A stretch of 64,000 nucleotides of DNA from Bacterioplanoides sp965219715 (GTDB lineage Bacteria; Pseudomonadota; Gammaproteobacteria; Pseudomonadales; Oceanobacteraceae), in contig NZ_OZ244785.1 in NCBI RefSeq assembly GCF_965219715.1, positions 4,278,001 to 4,342,000 on the forward strand, in the 5' to 3' direction. Below are positions 51,514 through 60,555 of the stretch, one piece after another (within the stretch, counting starts at the first letter, position 1; each line of letters begins with the position of its first letter). The translations under genes were made by a program, and so were the position numbers. The notes below the pieces were generated by a model. The model was given only the letters and a program-made list of their open reading frames with translations, was not told where the DNA came from and searched no databases.

Positions 51514-52986
51514 TCAGCCCAGCTGCAGGGTGTTGAGTGTTTTTTCGCGAACGTTCGCTAACAGCTCACCATCGTCAACCAGTGATTCACCGTATGATGG
51601 AATCAGTTCTTTCAGGCGTTCAGCCCAACCGGATTCCATTTGCTCAGTGAAGCATTTTTCCAGCACTTCAATCATTGCCTGTGCCGCTACCGAAGCACCT
51701 GGAGAGGCACCTAACAAGGCGGCAATGCTGCCGTCCTGAGCTGCAACCAGCTCGGTACCGAATTCCAGTTTACCTTTGCCTTGCTCATCTTTTTTGATGA
51801 TCTGAACACGTTGTCCGGCTTTAGCCAGTGTCCAGTCTTCGTCTTTACAGGAAGGGAAGTAATCGCGCAGAGAGGCAACACGTTCGCTGTGAGATTGGCG
51901 AACTTCGTTGATCAGGTATTTGGTCAGGTCCATGTTATGCAAACCGACCGACATCATTGGCATCAGATTGCTTGGGCTAACGGACTTCAGCAGGTCCAGT
52001 TTCGAGCCTTTCTTCAGGAAGCGCATGGTGAAACCGGCGAATGGGCCAAACAGCAGCGCCGGTTCACCGTTAATAATTCGGGTATCCAGATGTGGAACCG
52101 ACATCGGAGGCGCACCAATGGCAGCTTTACCATAAACCTTGGCGTGGTGTTGCTTAACGATCTCAGGATCTTTACACACCAGCCACTGGCCACTTACCGG
52201 GAAGCCGCCGTAGCCGTTGGCTTCAGGAATACCGGATGCCTGCAACAGTGGCAGAGCACCACCACCGGCGCCGAGGAATACAAACTTAGCCTGTACCTGG
52301 CGTGGTTTACCGCCTTCGCGGTTGTTCAGAGTTACTTGCCAGCCATCATCTGACTTTTTGAACTCATCCACTTCGTGATTCAGAAGCAGTTCAAAATTTT
52401 CCGATGTTTCCAGCTGCGCAACCATATTGCGTGTCAGAGAGCCGAAGTCGACGTCAGCACCATAGTTAACACGGGTCGCAGCAACTTTATCGGCTGGATC
52501 ACGGCCTTCCATCACCAGTGGCATCCATTGGCGCAGGACGTCGTGATCTTCGCTGTATTCCATGTCTTTAAACAGATGGTGAGCGCTCAGTTTCTCAAAG
52601 CGTTCGCGCAGAAAAGCAACGTTATCTTCACCCCAGACAAAGCTCAGGTGAGGTGTGGTGTTAATAAAGTTCGATGGTTCAGGTAAACCACCGTTGCCGA
52701 CCAGAGTAGTCCACAGCTGCAGTGAAATTTCGAAGTTAGCGTTGATCGTTAATGCGCGATCAATTTCGACGCCGTTTTCACCTTGTGGGGTGTAGTTCAG
52801 CTCGCAATAACCTGCGTGGCCGGTACCGGCGTTGTTCCAGCCGTCGGTGCTTTCATGGGCAACACGGTCAAGGCGTTCTACCATTGCCATGTTCAGGGAT
52901 GGATCCAGGCGCTTCAGCAGGGTTCCCAGTGTGGCGCTCATGACGCCGCCCCCAACCAGAAGCACATCGACTTGTTGCATAGTCAT
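51514..52986 (-). CDS. mqo: Malate:quinone oxidoreductase
   Basis: FAD-dependent peripheral membrane enzyme that oxidises malate and reduces quinone, an alternative to NAD-malate dehydrogenase in the TCA cycle. The 490-residue protein has the dinucleotide-binding motif DVLLVGGGVMSATLG near the N-terminus, ESTDGWNNAGTGHAGYCELN, and FGPFAGFTMRFLKKGS. AAGG lies upstream of the ATG at 52986. A good promoter is seen 100 bp upstream. Together with acs it fits growth on acetate. Confidence 0.95.
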   Translation of the reverse strand: MTMQQVDVLLVGGGVMSATLGTLLKRLDPSLNMAMVERLDRVAHESTDGWNNAGTGHAGYCELNYTPQGENGVEIDRALTINANFEISLQLWTTLVGNGGLPEPSNFINTTPHLSFVWGEDNVAFLRERFEKLSAHHLFKDMEYSEDHDVLRQWMPLVMEGRDPADKVAATRVNYGADVDFGSLTRNMVAQLETSENFELLLNHEVDEFKKSDDGWQVTLNNREGGKPRQVQAKFVFLGAGGGALPLLQASGIPEANGYGGFPVSGQWLVCKDPEIVKQHHAKVYGKAAIGAPPMSVPHLDTRIINGEPALLFGPFAGFTMRFLKKGSKLDLLKSVSPSNLMPMMSVGLHNMDLTKYLINEVRQSHSERVASLRDYFPSCKDEDWTLAKAGQRVQIIKKDEQGKGKLEFGTELVAAQDGSIAALLGASPGASVAAQAMIEVLEKCFTEQMESGWAERLKELIPSYGESLVDDGELLANVREKTLNTLQLG

Positions 52987-53088
52987 ACGTTTCGCCTTTA
53001 ACTCAAATCAAAATCTGGTGCGTTTTGTTGCGTCTCACAGGGTGGCTTGTGGCCAGTTTAGTGTAGGTGAGCACGCGAAATCCGGGCT

Positions 53089-53117
53089 GTTATACATAGG
53101 CACTTTGCGGCTGACAA
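53089..53117 (-). promoter_or_regulatory. mqo promoter
   Basis: On the minus strand TTGTCA (53117-53112) and TATAAC (53094-53089) are separated by exactly 17 bp. The predicted leader is about 95 bases. Confidence 0.7.
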
Positions 53118-53395
53118 TTGCAAAGTATTCAATTGCTACCAATGTATATTCAGTCGCCGTCTTTCCTGAATTATCTGCGATTAGTGGCGTTTGGCCATTG
53201 GCAGATAGTTGCAATCTTATTACTTCTGTTAGGCTTGCCAGCAGACGTAACCGGTGATCTCAGTTTGCCTCATTACCGCCGGGATTGTTGTTTTACCGGG
53301 TGTTTCCTGAGGCTGAATTTTCCCCGGTGGAAAGGTAATCTTGAGGAGAATTCAGGGCGCGCATTCTAGGGAAAAAAGCCTTGTAGGTCAATCAG

Positions 53396-53450
53396 CTGGC
53401 GCCTTGTAAAGCGCCAGGAAAGGACAAGCTGTTACTGAAGATAACAGCTT
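53396..53450 (-). terminator. Tandem hairpins downstream of the GNAT gene
   Basis: AAGCTGTTA/TAACAGCTT (53426-53450) and CTGGCGC/GCGCCAG (53396-53417) are perfect stems. On the minus strand the T-run (GGCTTTTTTCCC) comes only about 18 bases later, so termination may be inefficient. Confidence 0.5.
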
Positions 53451-53485
53451 TATGATCAAAGATAATCGATGTGTGGTGTGATTGG

Positions 53486-53971
53486 TTAATCGAGGAATTT
53501 CTGCCAGAACATGGCTTTACCCATCTCCGGATCAAGCTCATAACCGGCAAACCCTGATCTACGATAGCTGGCCTGGGCTGGCAGGTTGCCTTCCAGTACT
53601 TCCAGCGTCAGTTTGCAGCAGCCGCGCTGGCGTGCGACTTCTTCAACCTTGTCCATCATTTTCTGGGCGATACCCATACCACGGCAGCCATCACAGACAA
53701 TCACATCGTGGATATTGATCAGTGGTTGGCATTTGAAGGTCGAGAATCCTTGCATGGCGTTGATTAAACCAACCGCTTCGCCGTTTACCATGGCCAGCAC
53801 TGTAAACGCATTGGCGACTTTGGCCAGCTCGATCGCGAGGTTATCGATCACCTGCTGCTTCAGGGCTTCGCCGCCGCCCATTGGGTCCTGGGCGTAGTGG
53901 TTCATCAGCTGACCGATGATCTGCTGATGCTCCGGGTTGTGATAGTCCGCAATAATAACTTCTGATTGCAT
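53486..53971 (-). CDS. GNAT family N-acetyltransferase
   Basis: The 161-residue protein has the acetyl-CoA binding motif A VCDGCRGMGIAQKMMDKVEE and the following strand KLTLEVLEGNLPAQASYRRSGF typical of GNAT enzymes. The substrate is unknown. It starts 12 bp after the ABC exporter stop, so the two are likely co-transcribed. Confidence 0.88.
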   Translation of the reverse strand: MQSEVIIADYHNPEHQQIIGQLMNHYAQDPMGGGEALKQQVIDNLAIELAKVANAFTVLAMVNGEAVGLINAMQGFSTFKCQPLINIHDVIVCDGCRGMGIAQKMMDKVEEVARQRGCCKLTLEVLEGNLPAQASYRRSGFAGYELDPEMGKAMFWQKFLD

Positions 53972-53983
53972 GTACTCTTATTC

Positions 53984-55828
53984 CTATTCTTCGCCGATAA
54001 ACCCACCGGTCTGGTGAGCCCATAACTGGGCATAGATACCACCCAGTTCGATCAGTTGTTTGTGGCTGCCTTGTTCAACAATTTTCCCCTGGTCCATCAC
54101 AATCAGACGATCCATGGCAGCAATGGTGGATAACCGGTGAGCGATCGCAATCACGGTTTTGTTTTCCATCAGGGTATACAGACTTTTCTGGATGGCCGCT
54201 TCCACTTCGGAATCCAGCGCCGAGGTGGCTTCATCGAGAATCAGCAATGGCGCATCTTTTAACAACACCCGGGCGATGGCAATTCGTTGACGCTGGCCGC
54301 CCGATAATTTAACACCGCGCTCGCCCACTTGAGCATCCAGACCGGAGTTACCCATCGGATCGTGCAACTCCTGAATAAACTCGTTGGCCTCAGCTTTGGT
54401 AATGGCGTCCAGCAGTTGTTGTTCGCTGGCATCCGGGTGGCCATACAGGATGTTCTCCCGCACTGAGCGGTGCAGCAGCGAAGTGTCCTGGGTCACCATA
54501 CCAATCTGTGCCCGCAGGCTGTCCTGAGTCACGGCTTTAATGTCCTGACCGTCAATACGAATGGTACCGCTATCGATGTCGTAAAAGCGCAGCAGCAGAT
54601 TTACCAGGCTTGATTTACCGGCGCCGGAGCGACCCACCAGGCCGATTTTTTCGCCCGGTTTGATATCCAGGTTAAGGCCTTCAAATACCTGTTTGTCCTG
54701 GCCAGCCTGTTTGCCCGGATAGCTGAAGTGAACGTTATCCAGTTCTATGCGACCTTGTTTGACCTCCAGCGTGGTAGCTTTATCGGCGTCCTGAATCTGT
54801 TGCGGTTGTGACAGAGTATTCATGCCATCGGCAACGGTGCCGAGGTTTTCAAACAGAGCACCGACTTCCCACATAATCCATTGCGCCATGCCGTTGATAC
54901 GCAGTGCCAGGCTGATGGCAATTGCAATGGCACCGACGCTGATGGCATCGTCGCGCCACAACCAGATGGAAATCGCGGCAACCGCAAACGCCAGCAAATA
55001 ATTGATCAGATTAACGCTGAAGTTCAGGCCGGTAGCCAGACGCATCTGGCGATGCACCGTTGCCATAAAGTCGTCCATGCTGTCGCGGGCATAACCAGCT
55101 TCCCGCTGGGTATGGGAAAACAGTTTCACGGTTTGGATATTGGTATAGGAATCCACCACCCGGCCGGTCATCGCTGAACGGGAATCCGCTTGCTCGGTGG
55201 CGACCTGCTTCAAACGCGGAACAAAATAAAACTGGATCACGACATAGCATCCGAGCCAGATGAGGAATGGAATCATCAGGCGGATATCAGCCGCAGCAAC
55301 AATTGCCAGTACCGAAGTGAAATACACCAGAATGTACATCAGCACATCGAGCAGCTTCATTACGGTCTCACGTACTGACAGTGCGGTTTGCATTACCTTG
55401 GTGGCCAGTCGTCCGGCAAAGTCATCCTGATAGAAGCTCATGCTCTGGCTGAGCAAATAGCGATGCCCAAGCCAGCGTATCTTCATCGGGTAATTCCCCA
55501 GCAGGGTTTGATGAACCAGAAATGCGTGCAGCAAAACCACAGCAGGCAGGCCAATAAGCACCAGGGCTGACATCCACAGCAGCGTTTCGCCTTGCTCGTC
55601 GAACAGTGTCTCGGGGTTCTGCTTGGTTAACCAATCAACCAGATCCCCCATAAAACTGAACAACGAGACTTCCAGAATGGCCAGCATCGCTGTCAGCACA
55701 GACATCACAATCAGTGGAGCTTCCATCCCCTGAGTGTAATGACGACAAAAGGCATACAGGCCTCTGGGCGGTTGGCTGGGATGTTCCGGTGGAAAGGGGT
55801 TAATCAGTTGTTCGAAAAAGCGCAGCAT
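53984..55828 (-). CDS. ABC exporter, fused membrane and ATPase domains
   Basis: The 614-residue protein is a type IV ABC half-exporter: six membrane helices (about 35-335) followed by an ATPase domain with Walker A GLVGRSGAGKSSL near residue 396, signature LSGGQRQRIAIAR, and Walker B LLILDEATSALD. The N-terminus INPFPPEHPSQPPRGLYAFC is typical of a proteobacterial subgroup annotated as multidrug or lipid exporters. The cargo is unknown. The GNAT gene follows in the same direction. Confidence 0.9.
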   Translation of the reverse strand: MLRFFEQLINPFPPEHPSQPPRGLYAFCRHYTQGMEAPLIVMSVLTAMLAILEVSLFSFMGDLVDWLTKQNPETLFDEQGETLLWMSALVLIGLPAVVLLHAFLVHQTLLGNYPMKIRWLGHRYLLSQSMSFYQDDFAGRLATKVMQTALSVRETVMKLLDVLMYILVYFTSVLAIVAAADIRLMIPFLIWLGCYVVIQFYFVPRLKQVATEQADSRSAMTGRVVDSYTNIQTVKLFSHTQREAGYARDSMDDFMATVHRQMRLATGLNFSVNLINYLLAFAVAAISIWLWRDDAISVGAIAIAISLALRINGMAQWIMWEVGALFENLGTVADGMNTLSQPQQIQDADKATTLEVKQGRIELDNVHFSYPGKQAGQDKQVFEGLNLDIKPGEKIGLVGRSGAGKSSLVNLLLRFYDIDSGTIRIDGQDIKAVTQDSLRAQIGMVTQDTSLLHRSVRENILYGHPDASEQQLLDAITKAEANEFIQELHDPMGNSGLDAQVGERGVKLSGGQRQRIAIARVLLKDAPLLILDEATSALDSEVEAAIQKSLYTLMENKTVIAIAHRLSTIAAMDRLIVMDQGKIVEQGSHKQLIELGGIYAQLWAHQTGGFIGEE

Positions 55829-55898
55829 AATGAGGTAACAGAACTATCAAAATAATGCGGCACAGTAGCGGATAATCTGAGGAATTGTAAGCCTTAAG

Positions 55899-56648
55899 CT
55901 AGCTCGCCGATGCTTGCTTTTGCATAAACTCTGCAATCATCGCCTTGATTGTTCCGTCGTCTTTTAATTCACGAATACGTCGGCCGAGTTGAGGGATAAG
56001 GTGACGGTGACGTTTATGGATGTAGTGATAGACATTAAAGCGGGCTAACTCTGGTGCCAGTGCTCTGAGATTGTTCAGATTAAATTTGTGTTTGCTGAAG
56101 AAGGCACTGGTCTCTGACAGAATCGCCACGTCAGTGCGGTTATGTTTGAGCATCTGCGCCAGCTGATCCAGGCGGTAAACCTGAGTCAGGCTTTTGGGGT
56201 GAAAGCGTTTATCGATGGTTAAGCCATGGCGAATGCCAATACGCAATGCATCGAGGTTTTCAGTCGATGCCGACGTGATGTCATGCCGCAGGGTGTAAGC
56301 CGCAATGTTGACGGTCATCAGCGGCTCCGGGACTTTAATCATGTTTTCTGAAATTTTATCCAGGCCTTCTGCCCGGGCAAGTTCGGCATCCACATCGCCG
56401 GAATGCAGCAGGTTTTCCGAACGGGCAACGGAAAGGGTAACAAAGCGAGTCGGGTAGCCAGCTTGCTGATAAACCTGGCGCATCAGCTGGATACCAACGG
56501 CAGTCAGCGGGTTATCGATAACAATTGAAATAACCATAGGGCGCGGAACAGCATCGCTGTCGTCTGGAGAAGCCACAGCGGTCAGGCCGATAAGGGCTGA
56601 AAATAAAGAGATAAAGAAGCGAGTTAACATAGGTCTGTTCGAGAACAT
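55899..56648 (-). CDS. Periplasmic solute-binding protein, family 3-like
   Basis: The 249-residue protein has a signal peptide (ending TAVAS) and an amino-acid-binding-protein-like two-lobe pattern (LMRQVYQQAGYPTRFVTLS, LRIGIRHGLTIDKRF, RTDVAILSETSAFF, ELKDDGTIKAMIAEFM). No permease or ATPase gene is adjacent, so it may act as a stand-alone sensor or binding protein. The start is ambiguous between 56648 and 56630; a TATACT lies so close to 56648 that 56630 may be used. Confidence 0.75.
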   Translation of the reverse strand: MFSNRPMLTRFFISLFSALIGLTAVASPDDSDAVPRPMVISIVIDNPLTAVGIQLMRQVYQQAGYPTRFVTLSVARSENLLHSGDVDAELARAEGLDKISENMIKVPEPLMTVNIAAYTLRHDITSASTENLDALRIGIRHGLTIDKRFHPKSLTQVYRLDQLAQMLKHNRTDVAILSETSAFFSKHKFNLNNLRALAPELARFNVYHYIHKRHRHLIPQLGRRIRELKDDGTIKAMIAEFMQKQASAS

Positions 56649-56684
56649 AAGTTGTCTCAGTATAGACCTATGTGTTTGTCTCAG
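56627..56684. repeat. Compact repeat cluster between the binding-protein and LRR genes
   Basis: ACATAGGTCT (56627-56636) is inverted as AGACCTATGT (56664-56673), and TTGTCTCAG occurs twice in direct orientation (56652-56660, 56676-56684). The second copy overlaps the LRR gene stop. It may be a regulatory site or the trace of a small duplication. Confidence 0.5.
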
Positions 56685-57313
56685 ATGCGGAAAGAGCGAA
56701 TGGACTTCGGCATGCCGTTTGGCAGCGGTGCCGGGTTGTCATGAGCAACCAGAAACTCAAGCTTGCTGCTTACAACCGGATTCAGATCTGCAATCTGATT
56801 GTTGTCTGCATACAGCTTTTTCAGGTTTTGCATCTCTTCTATACCAGCGATTTCTGTCACCTTGTTATAGGCAATGGACAGAGTTTTGAGGTTCTTCAGC
56901 GGGCTGATTGAAGCAACGGTAGAGATTTCGTTGTGATTCAGGCTGAGGGATGCAAGCGATTTAAGCGCAGCAACCGGCTGTAAATCGGTGATGTTGTTGT
57001 TGGACAGATTCAGTACCACCAGGGATTGGAATTGCTCAAGGCCAGCCAGACTGGAAATTTCGCTGTCGGTACATTCAAGAATTTGCAGTTGGTCAACGGT
57101 TTTAACACCCGTTTGCGTGACGCATGCTCTCAACGCCGTATCTGTGATCAGCGCGTTTTGAACCTGTTTATTGTCTTCTACAGGCGCAGGCTTTTCAGTG
57201 CCTTTTGCTGCATCAGCGGCTGAATCGCTTGATTTACTTCCGGAGCCTCCACACGCAGTCAATAAAGAGACAACGAGCAGTGACAATCCAGCTTTAACCA
57301 GGGAATGTCGCAT
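56681..57313 (-). CDS. Leucine-rich-repeat lipoprotein
   Basis: The 210-residue protein has lipobox LLTAC (Cys21), a serine/alanine-rich linker, and about five SDS22/internalin-type leucine-rich repeats of 21-22 residues (LVVLNLSNNNITDLQPVAAL and following). Repeats of this type usually mediate protein binding; the partner is unknown. It is divergent from the lysR gene and about 30 bp upstream of the binding-protein gene. Confidence 0.87.
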   Translation of the reverse strand: MRHSLVKAGLSLLVVSLLTACGGSGSKSSDSAADAAKGTEKPAPVEDNKQVQNALITDTALRACVTQTGVKTVDQLQILECTDSEISSLAGLEQFQSLVVLNLSNNNITDLQPVAALKSLASLSLNHNEISTVASISPLKNLKTLSIAYNKVTEIAGIEEMQNLKKLYADNNQIADLNPVVSSKLEFLVAHDNPAPLPNGMPKSIRSFRI

Positions 57314-57484
57314 GAGAATTAACCAATTATTATTTTTGTGTTGAGTAGATTATCACAGCGCAGTTTTCAAGCCTATGTTTGGCGCCAACTGACCGATTTT
57401 ATCTAAGTGATTGATTTCCAGAGGCAATTACAGATACTCAAGCGATAAAGTTGTTAGTTCAATGTAAACGGAATGTAAGACGCT

Positions 57485-58459
57485 ATGCTCGATATTAATC
57501 AGTTGATGGTATTTATACGTGTGGTTGATGAAGGAAGCTTTACCTCAGCGGGTAAGTCTCTGGGAATGCCAAAGTCACGTGTGAGCCGCATGGTATCTGA
57601 TCTCGAAGCCAGTCTGGGCTCACGTTTACTGCAGCGTACAACACGCCAGCTGAGTCTGACCGAGGTGGGTAATGAATACTACAACCGCTGTCGCCATCTG
57701 ATTCATGAAATCCTCGAAGCGCATCAGGTGATCTCTGATCGTGAACATGCTCCCCACGGTGTGTTACGTATGATGGTGCCTATGGTGGCGGGCAGTGGCT
57801 CGATGGGCCATTTTATCGCCAAATTCCAGGCGCTGTACCCGGAAGTCCGGGTTGAGGTGGTTCATACCGACCGCGAAGTGAATATGATTCAGGAAGGATT
57901 CGATATCGGTTTTTTCCTGGGCGATTTACCGGACTCTTCGCTGATTGCCCGGGTTCTGATGGAAACCGATAGCCTGTTGTGCGCCAGCCCTGACTATTTG
58001 AAAGAGCATGGTCGGCCACAAACCCCGCAGGATCTGGTCTCCCTTAACTGTGTGAAGTTGGGTGAAGGCATCCAGCCAGAAGTCTACGATCTGATTAATA
58101 CCGAAACCGGTGAAACGATGGAGGTGAAAGTCGAGCCAACCATCGTGACCAATATGATGGCAGGAATGGTGAACAGCATCATTAATAATGCTGGTATTGG
58201 TCGGGTGCCTTACTTATTGGCGGGTGAATCGATTCTTAATGGCGATCTGGTACCATTATTCAGCAACTGGGTGAACCGCCCTGAGCCAATCTCGCTGGCT
58301 TACCCATCACGCCAGTACCTGCCGAAAAAAGTCCGGATGTTTATCGATTTTATGGTGGATGAAGTTGATGAGCTGAACCGCCTGCTCGATGAGCTGCCAA
58401 CTCCGGAAGAGCAGCTTTCCGCGTTTTCCAAATTTGTCAAAGCTTCTCAGGGCATCTAG
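57485..58459 (+). CDS. LysR-family transcriptional regulator
   Basis: The 324-residue protein has the LysR winged-helix domain (MLDINQLMVFIRVVDEGSFT, SAGKSLGMPKSRVSRMVSDL) and a C-terminal effector-binding domain. It belongs to the subgroup close to transcriptional regulators with the LLQRTTRQLSLTEVG pattern. The target is unknown; LysR regulators often control the divergent gene, here the LRR lipoprotein. Confidence 0.9.
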   Translation: MLDINQLMVFIRVVDEGSFTSAGKSLGMPKSRVSRMVSDLEASLGSRLLQRTTRQLSLTEVGNEYYNRCRHLIHEILEAHQVISDREHAPHGVLRMMVPMVAGSGSMGHFIAKFQALYPEVRVEVVHTDREVNMIQEGFDIGFFLGDLPDSSLIARVLMETDSLLCASPDYLKEHGRPQTPQDLVSLNCVKLGEGIQPEVYDLINTETGETMEVKVEPTIVTNMMAGMVNSIINNAGIGRVPYLLAGESILNGDLVPLFSNWVNRPEPISLAYPSRQYLPKKVRMFIDFMVDEVDELNRLLDELPTPEEQLSAFSKFVKASQGI

Positions 58460-58543
58460 CACCAGCCATAGCTGACTGACGCTGGTATTTAAGGTCGGCC
58501 CTGCTAGGCTGAAACTTAAGTATTCGGCGTACGGAAAAAGCCT

Positions 58544-60427
58544 GTGGCGGAAGCAATTTCACTATACTGGTGCGGCTTGTCAGAGCAGGCTTCAGACTGT
58601 CTGCAGGCACTTGCCGCAGAACAGGGTTTTGCCCGCTCTGCTGAAACCGAAGCACAACTCTGCATCTACGGTCGACATGCTCCGACCGATGCCATTCAGT
58701 CTGCGGATCTGGCGGTAGTTATCGCCGAGCAATCCTCGCCGTTTGCCGACTCTCCTGCGATCGACTTCCTGCTACCTATCGATGCCCCTGTCCCGGTATT
58801 ACGTCAGATTATCAATCAGGCAATCAGACAGTTACAGCTGAAGCGCGATAATGAACGGTTTCAGTCGCGCGTGTTACTGCAACAAGAACAATTTCAACGG
58901 CTGATGGATATTGGCTTAGCCTTATCCGCCGAGCTGGATCACCAAAAATTGCTGGAGCGTATTCTGGCGGAAGCACGTCGGTTTGGGCAATGTGACGCCG
59001 CGTCGATCTTTTTGATTGATCGCAGTCAGGCTGAACCGGAACTGGTGTTTAAGCTGACCCAAAACGATTCGCTGGCGGTTGATTTTAAGGAACAGCATTT
59101 TCCACTGGATGAATCGTCATTGGCCGGCCATTGCGCATTGTCGGAAGAGATTCTGAATTTTGAGGATGTGTATCAACTCGACCCTGGCAGCGGCTTTCAT
59201 TTTAATCAGGACTTCGACCGTAAAACCGGCTATCGCACCCGCTCCATGCTGGTGATTCCCATGCGTACCCACGATGGCAAAATCGTCGGGGTTATTCAGT
59301 TTATTAATCGCAAACGCGCCAATGTCGGGGTATTGGATCCTGCCAAAGCAGAGCAGCAGACCTTAGCTTTCAGTGCTTCTCTTGAAGCATTGCTGAAAGC
59401 AATGGCCAGCCAGGCGGCTGTCGCAATTGAAAACAATTTACTGATGGATCGCGTGAATCAGCTGTTCGAAGGTTTTGTGCAGGCGTCGGTGCGCGCGATT
59501 GAGCAACGTGATCCAACCACCAGTGGTCATTCCTTCCGGGTCGCAGAACTGACTACGTCATTGGCAGAGGCTGCCAGCGATGCCGTACTGACAGAGTTTC
59601 AAACCATCCGTTTTTCTTCGGCTGAACTGCGGGAGTTACGTTATGCCGCTCTGTTGCATGATTTTGGCAAAGTCGGTGTTCGCGAACACGTGCTGGTGAA
59701 AGCGAAGAAGTTAACACCCCAGGAGCACATGCGTTTTCAATATCGGATCGCACTGCAACGGGAAACTCTGAAAAACCGTTATTTACAACAACGGCTGGAA
59801 TTAAGTCGCCGCGGCGAACTGAGTTCAGAAAAAGAAGAGCAATTAGCGCTGGAAGAGATCAGCCAGTTACAGCAGCTGGAAGGCATGCGCCTCGCCGTTG
59901 AAGAAGCCAACGAACCAAGCATTCTGGATGACGGTACCTATGAACATTTGCAGCAAGTAAAAGAACTGATGCTGCAGGATATTGATGGTACTCAGCAGCC
60001 TTTGCTACAAGACAGAGAATTCCTCGCACTTGCGGTTAAAAAAGGCAGCCTGACGCAGTCAGAGCGACTGGAAATTGAAAGCCATGTAAAACACACGATT
60101 AACTTCTTAGAAACGATTCCCTGGACACCTGAATTGTCCGGCATCCCGAAAATTGCCGGCGCCCATCATGAAAAACTGGATGGCAGTGGTTATCCCTATG
60201 GCCTACAGGAACGGGATATTCCGGTTGGCGCAAAAATCATGACCATCTGCGATATATTCGATGCGCTGACGGCTTCTGATCGTCCTTATAAGCCTGCATT
60301 ACCGCTAAGTCGGGCGCTGGATATCCTTGGCTATGAAGCCGCCGACTGCAAAATAGATAACAACCTGTACGCACTGTTCTGCCAGCTTCCTCATCAAATA
60401 ATCCTGCCATCATTAAAATCTATCTGA
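58544..60427 (+). CDS. GAF and HD-GYP domain protein with coiled insertion
   Basis: Predicted cyclic-di-GMP phosphodiesterase. The 627-residue protein starts at GTG 58544. An N-terminal receiver-like region (about 1-100) lacks obvious phospho-acceptors, a GAF domain lies at about 115-290, and HD-GYP follows with HD in LLHDFGKVG (about 372) and HHEKLDGSGYP (about 541). The roughly 170 residues between these motifs exceed the usual 60 or so; the extra part is helical and glutamine/glutamate-rich. Metal and GYP residues are intact, so activity is likely. Confidence 0.87.
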   Translation: MAEAISLYWCGLSEQASDCLQALAAEQGFARSAETEAQLCIYGRHAPTDAIQSADLAVVIAEQSSPFADSPAIDFLLPIDAPVPVLRQIINQAIRQLQLKRDNERFQSRVLLQQEQFQRLMDIGLALSAELDHQKLLERILAEARRFGQCDAASIFLIDRSQAEPELVFKLTQNDSLAVDFKEQHFPLDESSLAGHCALSEEILNFEDVYQLDPGSGFHFNQDFDRKTGYRTRSMLVIPMRTHDGKIVGVIQFINRKRANVGVLDPAKAEQQTLAFSASLEALLKAMASQAAVAIENNLLMDRVNQLFEGFVQASVRAIEQRDPTTSGHSFRVAELTTSLAEAASDAVLTEFQTIRFSSAELRELRYAALLHDFGKVGVREHVLVKAKKLTPQEHMRFQYRIALQRETLKNRYLQQRLELSRRGELSSEKEEQLALEEISQLQQLEGMRLAVEEANEPSILDDGTYEHLQQVKELMLQDIDGTQQPLLQDREFLALAVKKGSLTQSERLEIESHVKHTINFLETIPWTPELSGIPKIAGAHHEKLDGSGYPYGLQERDIPVGAKIMTICDIFDALTASDRPYKPALPLSRALDILGYEAADCKIDNNLYALFCQLPHQIILPSLKSI

Positions 60428-60455
60428 TCATTACGCATCAGACCCTTTCGGTTTT

Positions 60456-60489
60456 CTGTAATTTTACTGTCACATTTTCGCAACATACT
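60456..60489 (+). promoter_or_regulatory. Pho box and -10 of the TonB-dependent receptor gene
   Basis: CTGTAAT-TTTA-CTGTCAC (60456-60473) is two 7-bp PhoB half-sites in direct repeat with 11-bp period, each matching the consensus CTGTCAT/C at six of seven or better. CATACT (60484-60489) begins 10 bp later, the spacing known for PhoB-activated promoters where the Pho box replaces the -35. The ATG is at 60556. Confidence 0.75.
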
Positions 60490-60555
60490 GCCCGCCATTA
60501 ACGTGCAGGTCAGTATCGGCCTGCCTGAATCCTAGCATTCCTTTTAGGGGGCAAA

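Larger units (their letters stand above)
52987..53485. other. 500-bp intergenic region between mqo and the GNAT gene
   Basis: It contains the mqo promoter (53089-53117) and the hairpins that follow the GNAT gene (53396-53450). The rest, about 53118-53395, shows no supported gene or RNA. A short plus-strand frame with a hydrophobic stretch lacks a ribosome binding site. Confidence 0.5.

Noticed and set aside
53118..53369. 83-codon plus-strand frame with a hydrophobic stretch in the mqo upstream region
   Set aside because: It would start at TTG or an internal ATG without ribosome binding site, and it overlaps the mqo promoter. No family features.
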